This document shows positions 24,279 to 32,647 of a stretch of 64,000 nucleotides of DNA, in pieces. The notes beneath the pieces are model-generated. The model was not told the origin of the DNA. It saw nothing but the letters and a program-made list of their open reading frames with translations, and did no database searches. The stretch lies in NCBI GenBank assembly GCA_934457095.1, contig CAKSHJ010000006.1, forward strand, positions 1 to 64,000. Reading direction: 5' to 3'. The first letter of the stretch is position 1; each line of letters starts with the position of its first letter. The DNA comes from an uncultured Eubacteriales bacterium. GTDB taxonomy: Bacteria; Bacillota; Clostridia; Oscillospirales; Acutalibacteraceae. The translations under genes and the position numbers were made by a program.

Positions 24279-24942
24279 ATCGGTAGCCCACCCCTCTGAG
24301 CGTTACGATGAGTTTGCTGTAGTCCCCGAGACTTTTGCGCAGCAGCTTGATGTGTGTGTCTAAGGTGCGGTCGTCTCCGTAGAAGTCGTACCCCCAGACG
24401 TTGGTGATGAGCATTTCTCGCGTGAGCGCCATGTTTTTGTTTTTTGACATGTAAAACAGCAGGTCGTATTCTTTGGGCGATAAGTCGATTTTTTCTCCGT
24501 TTATGCTTACGATTCGCGCGGTGTAGTCTATCTCTAAGCCGCCGATTTTTACTTTTTCATTGACCGGTTCTTTGGGCGTATACCGCTTGATGACTGCGTT
24601 TACCCGCATCATGAGTTCTTTGGGGGAGAACGGTTTTACCACGTAGTCGTCGATGCCCAGCTCGAAGCCGTGGATTTTGTCGTATTCTTCTCCTCTTGCT
24701 GACAGCATGATGACCGGCGCGGCACATATTTTGCGAATTTCTCGCACGGCGGAAAAGCCGTCCAGTTCCGGCATCATGACGTCTATGATGATTAGGGTGT
24801 AAAGTTCCGGATTTTGGCGGCATAAGAGTACCGCTTGCATGCCGTCGCTTGCTTGCGTGACCGTGTACCCTTCAAATTCTGCGTATTTGCTGATTAAGCG
24901 CCGTATGTTTTCTTCGTCGTCCACGATTAATAGGTGATTCAT
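24265..24942 (-). CDS. OmpR/PhoB-family response regulator
   Basis: A 225-residue regulator. The receiver domain has DDEEN at the front, the phosphorylated Asp54 in IIIDVMMPELDG, and Lys in VVKPFSPKEL. The C-terminal winged-helix domain has LSPKEYDLL, REMLITNVWGYDF and RTLDTHIKLLRKSL, ending GVGYRFEME. It is activated by the downstream kinase. Its target genes are not obvious; the next gene to the right, a DUF11 protein, is divergent and shares the intergenic region, so it is a candidate. Confidence 0.94.
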   Translation of the reverse strand: MNHLLIVDDEENIRRLISKYAEFEGYTVTQASDGMQAVLLCRQNPELYTLIIIDVMMPELDGFSAVREIRKICAAPVIMLSARGEEYDKIHGFELGIDDYVVKPFSPKELMMRVNAVIKRYTPKEPVNEKVKIGGLEIDYTARIVSINGEKIDLSPKEYDLLFYMSKNKNMALTREMLITNVWGYDFYGDDRTLDTHIKLLRKSLGDYSKLIVTLRGVGYRFEME

Positions 24943-25146
24943 TTTGCTTTTTCCCCTTTCCGGTTCCGGGTTTTTTATGAGTATAGTTTAGCTTTTGTTT
25001 GTGACGGCTTTGTGTTGTTTTTCTAAATTATTTTATCATATGACTTTTTGTTTTGCAATCGTTGCCTGCTGGGTGCGCAGTTTTGATACCTGTTGCATAG
25101 CTTGTATTAGGGGATGCCCCTGTAATTCATGATTGGAGTGTATTCT

Positions 25147-25998
25147 ATGGCCAAATTTACAAACTATGCTACGCTTTCTTATAACGGTGGTACTACCGAT
25201 TCCAACACCGTTACCGGAGAGATTTTGGAGGTTTTGTCTGCTACGAAAGTTGCCGTGACTGATAATTATACCGCTAAGGATGACGTCACTTATGTGCTTT
25301 CTTTGGTCAATAGCGGCCAAACGGCTGTCAGCGGACTGACGATTTCTGATAATTTGGGCGCGTATCTTTTTGGTGAGGAGACTGTTGTTCCGCTTGCTTA
25401 CCATGAGGGCTCTTTGCGCTATTATGTCAATGGTGTTTTGCAGGCTGTTCCTACCGTGACTGCCGGGCCTCCGTTGGTTATCAGCGGTATCAGTATTCCT
25501 GCAGGCGGGAATGCCATTTTGATTTATGAGGCTGCGGTGACCAATTATGCGCCTCTTGGCGCTCAGGCGACCATTTCTAATACCGCTACGATTACCGGCG
25601 CCGGACTTTCTTCTCCTTTGACGGCGGTGGAGACGATCAGTATGGAAGCTCGCGCGGATTTGAATATCAGTAAGGCGGTGTGTCCGGCGACGGTGGCCGA
25701 AAACGGTGAATTGACCTATACCTTTATTATTGAGAATTCCGGCAGTGCTCCGGCAACTGTTGATGATAATGTGGTGTTATCCGATACTTTTAACCCCAGA
25801 CTTGACCCTGTTTCCGTGACGGTGGACGGCGTTCTTTGGACCGAGGGTGTGAATTACACCTATGATGAAATTACCGGCGTTTTTGCTACTCTTGCCGGGC
25901 AAATTACGGTTCCTGCCGCCACTTATACTCAGAATCAGGACGGAACTTGGACGGTTATTCCCGGTACTGCCACTGTTGTGATTACCGGTACGGTATGA
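25147..25998 (+). CDS. DUF11 repeat protein
   Basis: A 283-residue protein of two DUF11-type beta-sandwich units (about residues 25-160 and 170-280). Each begins with a (V/L)(A/N)(V/I)(T/S)...Y.L...N.G segment: DDVTYVLSLVNSG in the first and GELTYTFIIENSG in the second. I chose the ATG at 25147 because TTGGAGTG precedes it. There is no signal peptide, membrane anchor or sorting signal, which is unusual, as DUF11 domains normally sit in surface proteins. Similar small DUF11 proteins starting MAKFTN occur in Clostridia; their function is unknown. A strong terminator follows, so it is a one-gene unit. Confidence 0.85.
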   Translation: MAKFTNYATLSYNGGTTDSNTVTGEILEVLSATKVAVTDNYTAKDDVTYVLSLVNSGQTAVSGLTISDNLGAYLFGEETVVPLAYHEGSLRYYVNGVLQAVPTVTAGPPLVISGISIPAGGNAILIYEAAVTNYAPLGAQATISNTATITGAGLSSPLTAVETISMEARADLNISKAVCPATVAENGELTYTFIIENSGSAPATVDDNVVLSDTFNPRLDPVSVTVDGVLWTEGVNYTYDEITGVFATLAGQITVPAATYTQNQDGTWTVIPGTATVVITGTV

Positions 25999-26020
25999 TT
26001 TTTTTCTTTATTGTAGCGTA

Positions 26021-26055
26021 AAAAACAGACTCTGCAAAAACAGAGTCTGTTTTTG
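26021..26055 (+). terminator. Terminator of the DUF11 gene
   Basis: AAAAACAGACTCTG (26021-26034) pairs with CAGAGTCTGTTTTT (26041-26054) around a CAAAAA loop. The next 230 bases, up to the terminator at 26287, contain no reading frame or signal I can support. Confidence 0.88.
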
Positions 26056-26286
26056 TATTTTTATGTTTAAATGAGGGCAAGCAGCCAAAAGCTTTGTTTT
26101 TTTGGTATTATTCCCGGTAGAAAGAATATTTTTTGCAAAAAAGTTCAGCAGCCTTTCAATGCGATATCGAACGATGTGCACGTTCTGTCCTGAATGTCTG
26201 AAAGCTTGCTTTGATGTTCTTCCGGGAGGTTTTCATTGTCATGGTTCATCTTAGCAGCATACCGACTTTAAATCCGTTTTGGCAGC

Positions 26287-26317
26287 AAAAAACCCCGATA
26301 AATCGGGGGTTTTTTTA
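26287..26317 (-). terminator. Terminator after tRNA-Leu(CAG)
   Basis: On the minus strand a CCCCGAT..ATCGGGG stem is followed by TTTTTT, about 30 bases past the tRNA 3' end. It has a T-run on the plus strand as well. Confidence 0.8.
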
Positions 26318-26346
26318 CCGGAAACAACTTTTTTATGTTCGCATTA

Positions 26347-26433
26347 TGGTGCGAGAGAAGGGACTTGAACCCTCATGTTATTGCTAACACTAGAACCTGA
26401 ATCTAGCGCGTCTGCCAATTCCGCCACCCTCGC
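26347..26433 (-). tRNA. tRNA-Leu (anticodon CAG)
   Basis: On the minus strand the gene begins GCGAGGG and ends CTCTCGC-A-CCA. The anticodon stem CTAGA/TCTAG encloses TTCAGGT (anticodon CAG). A long variable arm, as in class II tRNAs, and a GGTTCAAGTCC T-arm are present. It has its own promoter and terminator. Confidence 0.95.
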
Positions 26434-26447
26434 AGATGTACCGTATT

Positions 26448-26476
26448 ATTTTAACATATTGCTCATTAACTGTCAA
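26448..26476 (-). promoter_or_regulatory. Promoter of tRNA-Leu(CAG)
   Basis: On the minus strand a perfect TTGACA (26476-26471) and TAAAAT (26453-26448) are spaced by 17 bases, just upstream of the tRNA. Confidence 0.75.
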
Positions 26477-26508
26477 TAAGTACTCTGCAAAAAACATGCC
26501 GATACCTG

Positions 26509-27090
26509 TTATCTTGGAATTGCCGAGGTTCCTTTTTCCTGCAAATAAGTCGCTTCCAAGTCGGCCAAATGCAGCTTAACTGCCAAAGGGTACTTGTCAT
26601 ACGCCACACTGATGGCAAAATTTCCTGCACGAGCGGCGTCGTCAAAGCCACCCATATGCCAACGGATCGCCACCGCCTCCGATGTTTTTAATCGCAAAAA
26701 ACGCTCGATCATGAATACGGATTTTTCTCCATGCCCATACGGAAAGCTGTCCTCTACCGCAAAAAACGGCTGTTTTTCCCATTGACCCGTTTCTTCGTTC
26801 TTCACATTCCGAGTAGTTTCTTTATAAAACTGTGTTTTGCAAATGTCATGCAACAGACCGCAAATCGCAAAACTTTCTTCACTGTCACCCTCTTCAAAAT
26901 GCCGTTCTCTTAATACGCGATACACATTTAGGCTATGCAAAACTAAGCCACCCCTGCATGCACAATGAAATTTTGTGCTGGCCGGCGCTGTGAAAAAATC
27001 GGTTTTTTTCATCCATTGTAATAACTCAACACTACCCGCTCTGGTAATATGCGTTGTGAAAATTTCCTCGAATCGCTCCATATCTGTCAC
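26509..27090 (-). CDS. HD-domain hydrolase
   Basis: A 193-residue protein. I place the start at GTG 27090, seven bases after GGGGAG; a TTG two codons earlier is too close to that site. The HD metal motif is split as usual: GGLVLHSLNVY, then GLLHDICKT with the His-Asp pair, then YGHGEKS and IRWHMGGFD. It is likely a phosphohydrolase acting on nucleotides, which suits its neighbour dut, but the substrate is unknown. It is the last gene before tRNA-Leu. Confidence 0.85.
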   Translation of the reverse strand: MTDMERFEEIFTTHITRAGSVELLQWMKKTDFFTAPASTKFHCACRGGLVLHSLNVYRVLRERHFEEGDSEESFAICGLLHDICKTQFYKETTRNVKNEETGQWEKQPFFAVEDSFPYGHGEKSVFMIERFLRLKTSEAVAIRWHMGGFDDAARAGNFAISVAYDKYPLAVKLHLADLEATYLQEKGTSAIPR

Positions 27091-27116
27091 GGACAAACTC
27101 CCCCTTTGTCGTGGCC

Positions 27117-27551
27117 CTAAATCCCCGTACTGCCAAAGCCGCCGGTGCCGCGAACGGTTTCAGTCAGTGCTTCGGCTTGCGTAAATTCAGGCATCGCCAC
27201 CGGAGCTATCACCATTTGCGCGATTCGGTCTCCGGGATTGACCGTAAAATGTTTGGCAGAACTGTTTTTCAAGCCCACCATGAGTTCGCCGCGGTAATCG
27301 GCGTCCACCACGCCCACACAATTGGCAGGTGTAATGTTATGTTTTATCCCCAACCCGCTTCTGCCGTATACAAATGCCGCATATCCGCTTGGCACCTCTA
27401 CCGCAATGCCTGTTCCAATCATCACCGTTTGACCCGGCGCTATCACCTTTGACTGTTCTATGCAAGCATATAAATCCGCACCTGCAGCATCGACGGTCGC
27501 TTTTTGCGGCAAAATTGCCGTTTCTCGCAATTTTTTTACTCGAATTTGCAT
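27117..27551 (-). CDS. dut: Deoxyuridine triphosphatase
   Basis: A 144-residue protein, standard for trimeric dUTPase, from the ATG at 27551 behind GAGGTGGTGATC. All five motifs are visible: DAAGADLYA, YGRSGLGIKH, CVGVVDADYRGEL, GDRIAQMVI and the C-terminal RGTGGFGSTG arm. It hydrolyses dUTP to dUMP, keeping uracil out of DNA and feeding dTMP synthesis. It follows the FNT gene by 14 bases. Confidence 0.96.
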   Translation of the reverse strand: MQIRVKKLRETAILPQKATVDAAGADLYACIEQSKVIAPGQTVMIGTGIAVEVPSGYAAFVYGRSGLGIKHNITPANCVGVVDADYRGELMVGLKNSSAKHFTVNPGDRIAQMVIAPVAMPEFTQAEALTETVRGTGGFGSTGI

Positions 27552-27565
27552 GATCACCACCTCTT

Positions 27566-28285
27566 TCAGCCGTCCTTTTTCTCTGTACCTGTGGCGATTG
27601 CCTTTGCTTTTGCCTGTGGTTTTTCCACCAAATAATAGTCTAGCAATCTGGTTATCATACTGCCCACAGCATTCCCTGCCATAACCACCAACATAATCCA
27701 CAGTCCCGAAAGCGTCCACTGTCTGCCGGACATCATAAACCAATACAGGTTGGCAATGCTGTGCTCAAAGCCGCTTTGAATAAACAACGGCACACAGAAA
27801 AAAATACCCAAATAGCCCATAATATTGACGCTACCGCGTTCTTTGCCCTTTCTAAAGCTGGCAACGGCAATATACATTAAAATTCCGCAATAAATACCCA
27901 GCAGAAAGAGACTAAGCAAACTATCGCTCTCTCTAGCGATAACAGAGTTTTTTGCTGCTTCGATCAATTTTTCCGCATGGCGGGTTTGCTGCAAAACCGA
28001 AACCGAAATGAGCATACCGACAAAGTTGCCGACAAGACCCAACAACACAAAACGCAAGTAGCTTCCGGTACGTTCTGTTGCTAAATTTCCGACTCTGCCG
28101 GTATATAAATTCAAATCGAATTCGCTTACCGCAAACAGTCCAAAACAGAATAAAAACGAGGCTACCAGTTTATTGTCCATCATTAAAAAAACCGTTGCGC
28201 CAAAGCTGATGATAAATCCGGCGGCAATACCTCTGCCGAATTCGTTTGCAATTTTTCTGGCCAGATTCATAAACATATCACCCAA
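27566..28285 (-). CDS. Formate/nitrite transporter (FNT) family channel
   Basis: A protein of up to 239 residues with six membrane spans. FNT landmarks are the re-entrant LYTGRVGNL after the second span, GLVGNFVGMLIS, GIYCGILMYIAV, and the FEHSIANLY segment with the central His used for proton gating. The start is uncertain: TTG at 28285 lies close behind AAAGGAT, while ATGs at 28276 and 28270 lie behind GGTGAT. Members carry formate, nitrite, hydrosulfide or lactate; the GRVGNL and GIYCG variants differ from FocA, so the substrate is not assigned. Confidence 0.83.
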   Translation of the reverse strand: MGDMFMNLARKIANEFGRGIAAGFIISFGATVFLMMDNKLVASFLFCFGLFAVSEFDLNLYTGRVGNLATERTGSYLRFVLLGLVGNFVGMLISVSVLQQTRHAEKLIEAAKNSVIARESDSLLSLFLLGIYCGILMYIAVASFRKGKERGSVNIMGYLGIFFCVPLFIQSGFEHSIANLYWFMMSGRQWTLSGLWIMLVVMAGNAVGSMITRLLDYYLVEKPQAKAKAIATGTEKKDG

Positions 28286-28322
28286 AAATCCTTTTGAAAT
28301 TTTTTATAAAACAACGCAAACC

Positions 28323-28354
28323 AAAAAGAAAAGTGACCTTTTTACAAAAGCCAC
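28323..28354 (-). terminator. Terminator after the spe operon
   Basis: On the minus strand GTGGCTTTT and AAAAAGGTCAC form a stem around a short loop, followed by TTTTCTTTTT. It lies between speB and the FNT gene and may act as terminator for the first or attenuator for the second. The rest of the 270-base gap shows no gene. Confidence 0.65.
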
Positions 28355-28556
28355 CTTTATCAGCAGCGGCTCTGTCTTTTTTCTGGTATGATTACTAGAT
28401 GCAAGCCAAGCTTTCTGAAAAGACAGTGCTGTTTCGGTTCAAATTGTATGAGAAAATTCTAACACGAAACTTACGCAATTGCAATACGATTTCCGCAAAA
28501 TTTTGCATACAATTATCGTCAAAATTGTTTAATTTTTAATAAAAAACTACAAAAAT

Positions 28557-29426
28557 TTACATGCCAAGCATAGGGTTATTTTTACAAATAGCAAGCAACA
28601 GCTCCCGAAGCACCTTGCATGCTGTTGCCGTGGAAATTCCGCTTGGGTCATATATCGGACAAAGCTCGTTTATATCAAGTCCCACAATGTTCAACTTGGA
28701 AACCGCCATGATGGCCCCCAGAAGCTGTGAAAAGCTTACGCCCCCTGCTTCGGGCGTGCCCGTTCCCGGAAACACCGCCGCATCCAGCACATCCAAATCC
28801 AGCGTAAAGTAAACAGGCTTGCCTTTTAAGGCCTGCACCGTTTGCGCAAGACCGTTAAAATCAAATAAATTGGTAAACACATGCTCCTGTGCAAAGGCAA
28901 ATTCCGCGCGGTCTCCTGAGCGTATACCAAACTGAAAAATTTTGCCATCGCCTATCAACTCCCACACTCGGCGCAAAACCGTTGCATGAGACAACCGCTG
29001 CCCCAAATATTCCTCTCTTAAATCGGCATGGGCGTCAAAATGTATAATATGCAAATTTGGGTACGCTTTGCATGCTGCACGCACCGCACCCAAAGTTACC
29101 AAATGCTCTCCGCCGATCATACACGGAATTTTTCGTGCACTTAAAATTTGCGTTGTGTGCTGTTCAATTTGCAGCAACGCCTGCTCCGGTGCACCGAACG
29201 GCAATTCCAAATCGCCGCTGTCAAACACAGCAATATCCTGCAAATCCGCGTTTTGGTAGGGACTGTATGTTTCCAACCCGAAGGACTCCCCACGCATGGT
29301 TTTGGCGGCAAAACGCGCACCGGGCCGAAACGAAGTCGTGCTGTCAAACGGGGCGCCGAACAGCACAATATCTGCCTGCTCATAGGGACTGTTACAGCCC
29401 AAAAAAGTTTCTATATTCGGGTTCAT
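28557..29426 (-). CDS. speB: Agmatinase (arginase/ureohydrolase family)
   Basis: This 289-residue enzyme has the complete dimanganese site: His108 (IGGEHLV), Asp131, His133 and Asp135 (FDAHADLRE), and the pair in LDLDVLDAA (about 211-217). SHAT near 147 helps hold the substrate. It hydrolyses agmatine to putrescine and urea. Arginase is the alternative, but the position behind a decarboxylase and spermidine synthase makes agmatinase far more likely. Its ATG overlaps the speE stop by four bases. Confidence 0.92.
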   Translation of the reverse strand: MNPNIETFLGCNSPYEQADIVLFGAPFDSTTSFRPGARFAAKTMRGESFGLETYSPYQNADLQDIAVFDSGDLELPFGAPEQALLQIEQHTTQILSARKIPCMIGGEHLVTLGAVRAACKAYPNLHIIHFDAHADLREEYLGQRLSHATVLRRVWELIGDGKIFQFGIRSGDRAEFAFAQEHVFTNLFDFNGLAQTVQALKGKPVYFTLDLDVLDAAVFPGTGTPEAGGVSFSQLLGAIMAVSKLNIVGLDINELCPIYDPSGISTATACKVLRELLLAICKNNPMLGM

Positions 29427-30289
29427 AGTTCACGCTCCAGTAAGGTATTGATATAAGAAGGCAAAGCAAAGCTGCCGCAGTGTAATTGTGTATTATAGTA
29501 CCGGGTGGTAATGCCCAAACTGTTCCATAGTTCGGCCTGTAAATTTGTAATGGGGTCATAAGTTTTAGAGGCAAAGCCAAACAGCCAATGCCCCGAAGGG
29601 TAAGTGGGAATATGCGCTTGATAGACCCTGCAAACCGGAAATAACGCAGCAATGCGGCAATGCGCACGCCGCATGGAACGCACATAAGCAGTATAGTAGG
29701 CATTTTCGTGCTGATTGACCAAAATACCGTTTGGGGTCAGTGCCTTGTAGCAGTTGCCGTAAAATTCTTTGGTAAACAGCCCCTCGCCCGGCCCAAACGG
29801 GTCTGTGGAATCCACAATAATCAAATCGTACTCATTTTCCTTGGCACGAATATAGCGCAGGCCGTCCTCAAAGTGTAAGTGTACTCTGGGGTCGTCCAAT
29901 TTGCAGGCTGTTTGCGGCAAATATTCCCGGCAAACCTCTACGACCATTTTATCAATTTCTACCATATCAATGTGTACAATTCCGGCATATCGGGTCAATT
30001 CGCGTACCGTACCGCCATCGCCCGCACCGATCACCAGTACACGCTGTATGTTTGGATTGGTTGCCATTGGAACATGCACGATCATCTCATGATAAATAAA
30101 TTCGTCCTTTTCGGTTAGCATCATGCAGCCGTCCAGCGTTAAAAAACGCCCGAATTCCTCCGATTCTAAAATGTCAATTTGCTGAAACGGACTTTTCACC
30201 GAGCAAAGCTGGCGCAGCACCTTGATCGAAAATTTTGCGTCCTGCGAATGCTTTTCCGTATACCACAAGTCTAAATGTTTTGTATTCAC
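29423..30289 (-). CDS. speE: Spermidine synthase
   Basis: This 288-residue aminopropyltransferase contains the dcSAM-binding motif VLVIGAGDGGTVREL, MVEIDKMVVEVCR, the substrate Asp region IIVDSTDPFGPGEGLF, and the gatekeeping LVNQHENAYY. It transfers an aminopropyl group from decarboxylated SAM to putrescine. The start is GTG, overlapping the TGA of speA by four bases, and the stop overlaps speB, so three enzymes of the route are translationally coupled. Confidence 0.95.
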   Translation of the reverse strand: MNTKHLDLWYTEKHSQDAKFSIKVLRQLCSVKSPFQQIDILESEEFGRFLTLDGCMMLTEKDEFIYHEMIVHVPMATNPNIQRVLVIGAGDGGTVRELTRYAGIVHIDMVEIDKMVVEVCREYLPQTACKLDDPRVHLHFEDGLRYIRAKENEYDLIIVDSTDPFGPGEGLFTKEFYGNCYKALTPNGILVNQHENAYYTAYVRSMRRAHCRIAALFPVCRVYQAHIPTYPSGHWLFGFASKTYDPITNLQAELWNSLGITTRYYNTQLHCGSFALPSYINTLLEREL

Positions 30290-31746
30290 AGCTTCTCACC
30301 TACCACATTGATGCGTTCGATTGCAATATCCTCCGTACCCGTTAAAAAGCAGCCTTTTTCCTTGGCATACGCAATATAATCCAAAATCTCCTGCGTAATA
30401 CGCTCGCCGGGCGCCAAAATCGGAATACCGGGCGGGTAGCACATAACAAATTCACTGCAAACCTCGCCTGAACTTTTGGCAATAGGCACCGAACGTTTTG
30501 GCGCATAAAACGCATCCTGCGGCGGCATTACCACCTCCGGGTTAATATACTCATGGTCATACATGCCTGCCTTGTCCTTTTGGTAAAGTCGCTTAATTTC
30601 CGCCATGGCAGAAATCAAGCGCTCCATTGCAAACAGATCGTCTCCCACCGAGACAATCGCCAAAACATTGCCGATATCACCAAATTCAATCTGAATATCA
30701 TATTCATCCCGCAGCAAATCGTACACCTCAATGCCCGCAAGCCCTAAATCTCTGGTATGCACCGAAAGCTTGGTTACATCAAAGTCAAATACAGCATTGC
30801 CGTCCACCAATTCCCGGGAAAAGGCATAAAAACCGCCCAGCTTGTTCAGTTCCTCTCTGGCATATTGCGAAAGCTCCCTTACTCTTGCAAAAATTTCTTT
30901 GCCGTGCAGAGCCAAATTTCTCCGCGAAATGTCCAGTGAGGACAATAGTAAATAGGAACCGCTGGTAGTCTGAGTTAAATTGATAACCTGCCGGATATAT
31001 CCCTGCGGTATCTTGGTGTTGCCGCTGAGCAAAAACGAACTCTGCGTAAGTGAGCCGCCGGTTTTGTGCATGCTTACTGCGGCCATATCCGCCCCTGCCT
31101 TCATGGCAGAAATTGGTAAATCCTCTCCGAAATAAAAATGCGTACCATGCGCTTCATCTACCAACACCTGCATACCATACTCATGAGCAAGCGCCGTGAT
31201 TGTCTTTAAATCCGAGCAAATTCCGTAATAGGTAGGGTTGTTCACCAAAACCGCCTTAGCGTCCGGATTTTGCAAAATGGCGCGCTTTACATCCTGCACT
31301 GTCATGCCCAGCGGAATGCCCAGTTTACAGTTGATTCCGGGATTGACATAAACCGGCACAGCCCCACTGATAATCAAGGCATTGATAGCGCTGCGGTGTA
31401 CATTGCGCGGCATAATGATTTTATCTCCACGTTTACACACGGTCATAATCATACTTTGTACGGCCGAGGTCGTTCCGTTCACCATAAAAAAGGCATGCTG
31501 CGCACCAAAAGCATCAGCTGCCAATTCTTCTGCCTGTTTAATTACCGAAACCGGATGGCATAAATTATCCAGTGGCTTCATGGAATTGACGTCGGCTTGC
31601 AAACATTTTTGCCCCAAAAATTTGGTCAATTCCGGGTTTCCCTTACCCTGTTTATGTCCGGGTACATCAAAGGGCACCACGCGCATGGCTTTATATTGCT
31701 CCAGCGCCTGAAAAATCGGGGCATCTTTCTGGTTCAACCGCTGCAT
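30286..31746 (-). CDS. speA: Orn/Lys/Arg decarboxylase, probable arginine decarboxylase
   Basis: A 486-residue fold-type I PLP enzyme of the short (Bacillus SpeA-like) class. It begins with PFDVPGHKQG, and has FMVNGTTSAVQSM, VDEAHGTHFYF with the PLP-binding Asp and His, and the Schiff-base Lys in SMHKTGGSLTQSSFL. The family decarboxylates arginine, lysine or ornithine and sequence alone does not settle which. The linked speB points to arginine giving agmatine. AGGAGGG precedes the ATG, 12 bases after speD. Confidence 0.9.
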   Translation of the reverse strand: MQRLNQKDAPIFQALEQYKAMRVVPFDVPGHKQGKGNPELTKFLGQKCLQADVNSMKPLDNLCHPVSVIKQAEELAADAFGAQHAFFMVNGTTSAVQSMIMTVCKRGDKIIMPRNVHRSAINALIISGAVPVYVNPGINCKLGIPLGMTVQDVKRAILQNPDAKAVLVNNPTYYGICSDLKTITALAHEYGMQVLVDEAHGTHFYFGEDLPISAMKAGADMAAVSMHKTGGSLTQSSFLLSGNTKIPQGYIRQVINLTQTTSGSYLLLSSLDISRRNLALHGKEIFARVRELSQYAREELNKLGGFYAFSRELVDGNAVFDFDVTKLSVHTRDLGLAGIEVYDLLRDEYDIQIEFGDIGNVLAIVSVGDDLFAMERLISAMAEIKRLYQKDKAGMYDHEYINPEVVMPPQDAFYAPKRSVPIAKSSGEVCSEFVMCYPPGIPILAPGERITQEILDYIAYAKEKGCFLTGTEDIAIERINVVGEKL

Positions 31747-31758
31747 CGCACCGCCCTC

Positions 31759-32568
31759 CTATTTGTATACATTCGTACCGCTGAAAATCTCAATCATCTC
31801 TCGGCGCAAACGGTCTGTAATGGCCAGCCGCGCCTTGGGAGAAAGCTCATACACATCGGTATTAAACAAATAATTCTGCAATTCAATTTCCTTGATCAGC
31901 AGCTTGGTATGAAACAAATTTGCCTGATAGACATTTACATCAATGGCATCGTATTTCTGCAAAGTTTCCGCTGCAATATAATCCTGAATTGAGGTGATAT
32001 CATGGTCAATGAATAACTTATTGCCGTGGTTATCGCGCGTAAAGCCGCGCACACGGTAATCGGCGGTAATAATATCCGAGTCAAAGCTGCCGATCAAATA
32101 ATCCAACGCATTCAACGGAGAGATTTCTCCGCAGGTAGCAACATCTATGTCCACACGAAAGGTAGAAATACAGTTATCCGGGTGGTACTCCGGGTAGGTA
32201 TGCACCGTAACATGACTTTTATCCAAGTGGGCAAGCACAGTATCTCTTGCCGCCAAATGTCCGTGATTACAAGACTGGTCCATCATTTCATCGGGCATAT
32301 CGTTCTCGCTGATAAGCACAGTAACGCTTGCACCCTGAGGGTCATAGTCCTGCTTACTGATATTCAGCACGTGCGCACCGATAATCTCGGTAACATCGCA
32401 TAAAATTCGGGTCAGTCTCTCCGAGTTATACTGCTCGTCAATATAAGCAACATAATCCTTTTGAGCGCGCTCACTTTTTGCATAGCACACATCATAGATG
32501 TTAAAGCTAAGTGTTTTGGTAAGATTGTTAAAGCCGTATAAAGTCAGCTTATTTTCCAACCCTAACAT
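31759..32568 (-). CDS. speD: S-adenosylmethionine decarboxylase proenzyme
   Basis: A 269-residue protein from the ATG at 32568 behind AAAGG. Its length and the motif LDKSHVTVHTYPEYHPDN (Lys117-Ser118) match the E. coli SpeD type; self-cleavage before Ser118 creates the pyruvoyl cofactor. DVATCGEISPLNALDYLI is also conserved. It supplies decarboxylated SAM to SpeE. It is the first gene of speD-speA-speE-speB. The long SpeD form is more familiar from proteobacteria and some Clostridia than the short Bacillus SpeH. Confidence 0.93.
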   Translation of the reverse strand: MLGLENKLTLYGFNNLTKTLSFNIYDVCYAKSERAQKDYVAYIDEQYNSERLTRILCDVTEIIGAHVLNISKQDYDPQGASVTVLISENDMPDEMMDQSCNHGHLAARDTVLAHLDKSHVTVHTYPEYHPDNCISTFRVDIDVATCGEISPLNALDYLIGSFDSDIITADYRVRGFTRDNHGNKLFIDHDITSIQDYIAAETLQKYDAIDVNVYQANLFHTKLLIKEIELQNYLFNTDVYELSPKARLAITDRLRREMIEIFSGTNVYK

Positions 32569-32647
32569 CACTACCTTTCCATAGAAATACCTAAAAAAGA
32601 TGATATATGAAAATAACAAAAAAGTCAATATAAACTTCGGCAATCCT

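Noticed and set aside
21150..26300. Simple inversion of the mrp to DUF11 segment
   Set aside because: The left switch is inside an intact mrp gene, so a clean inversion breakpoint there is unlikely. I kept the skew observation but not this cause.
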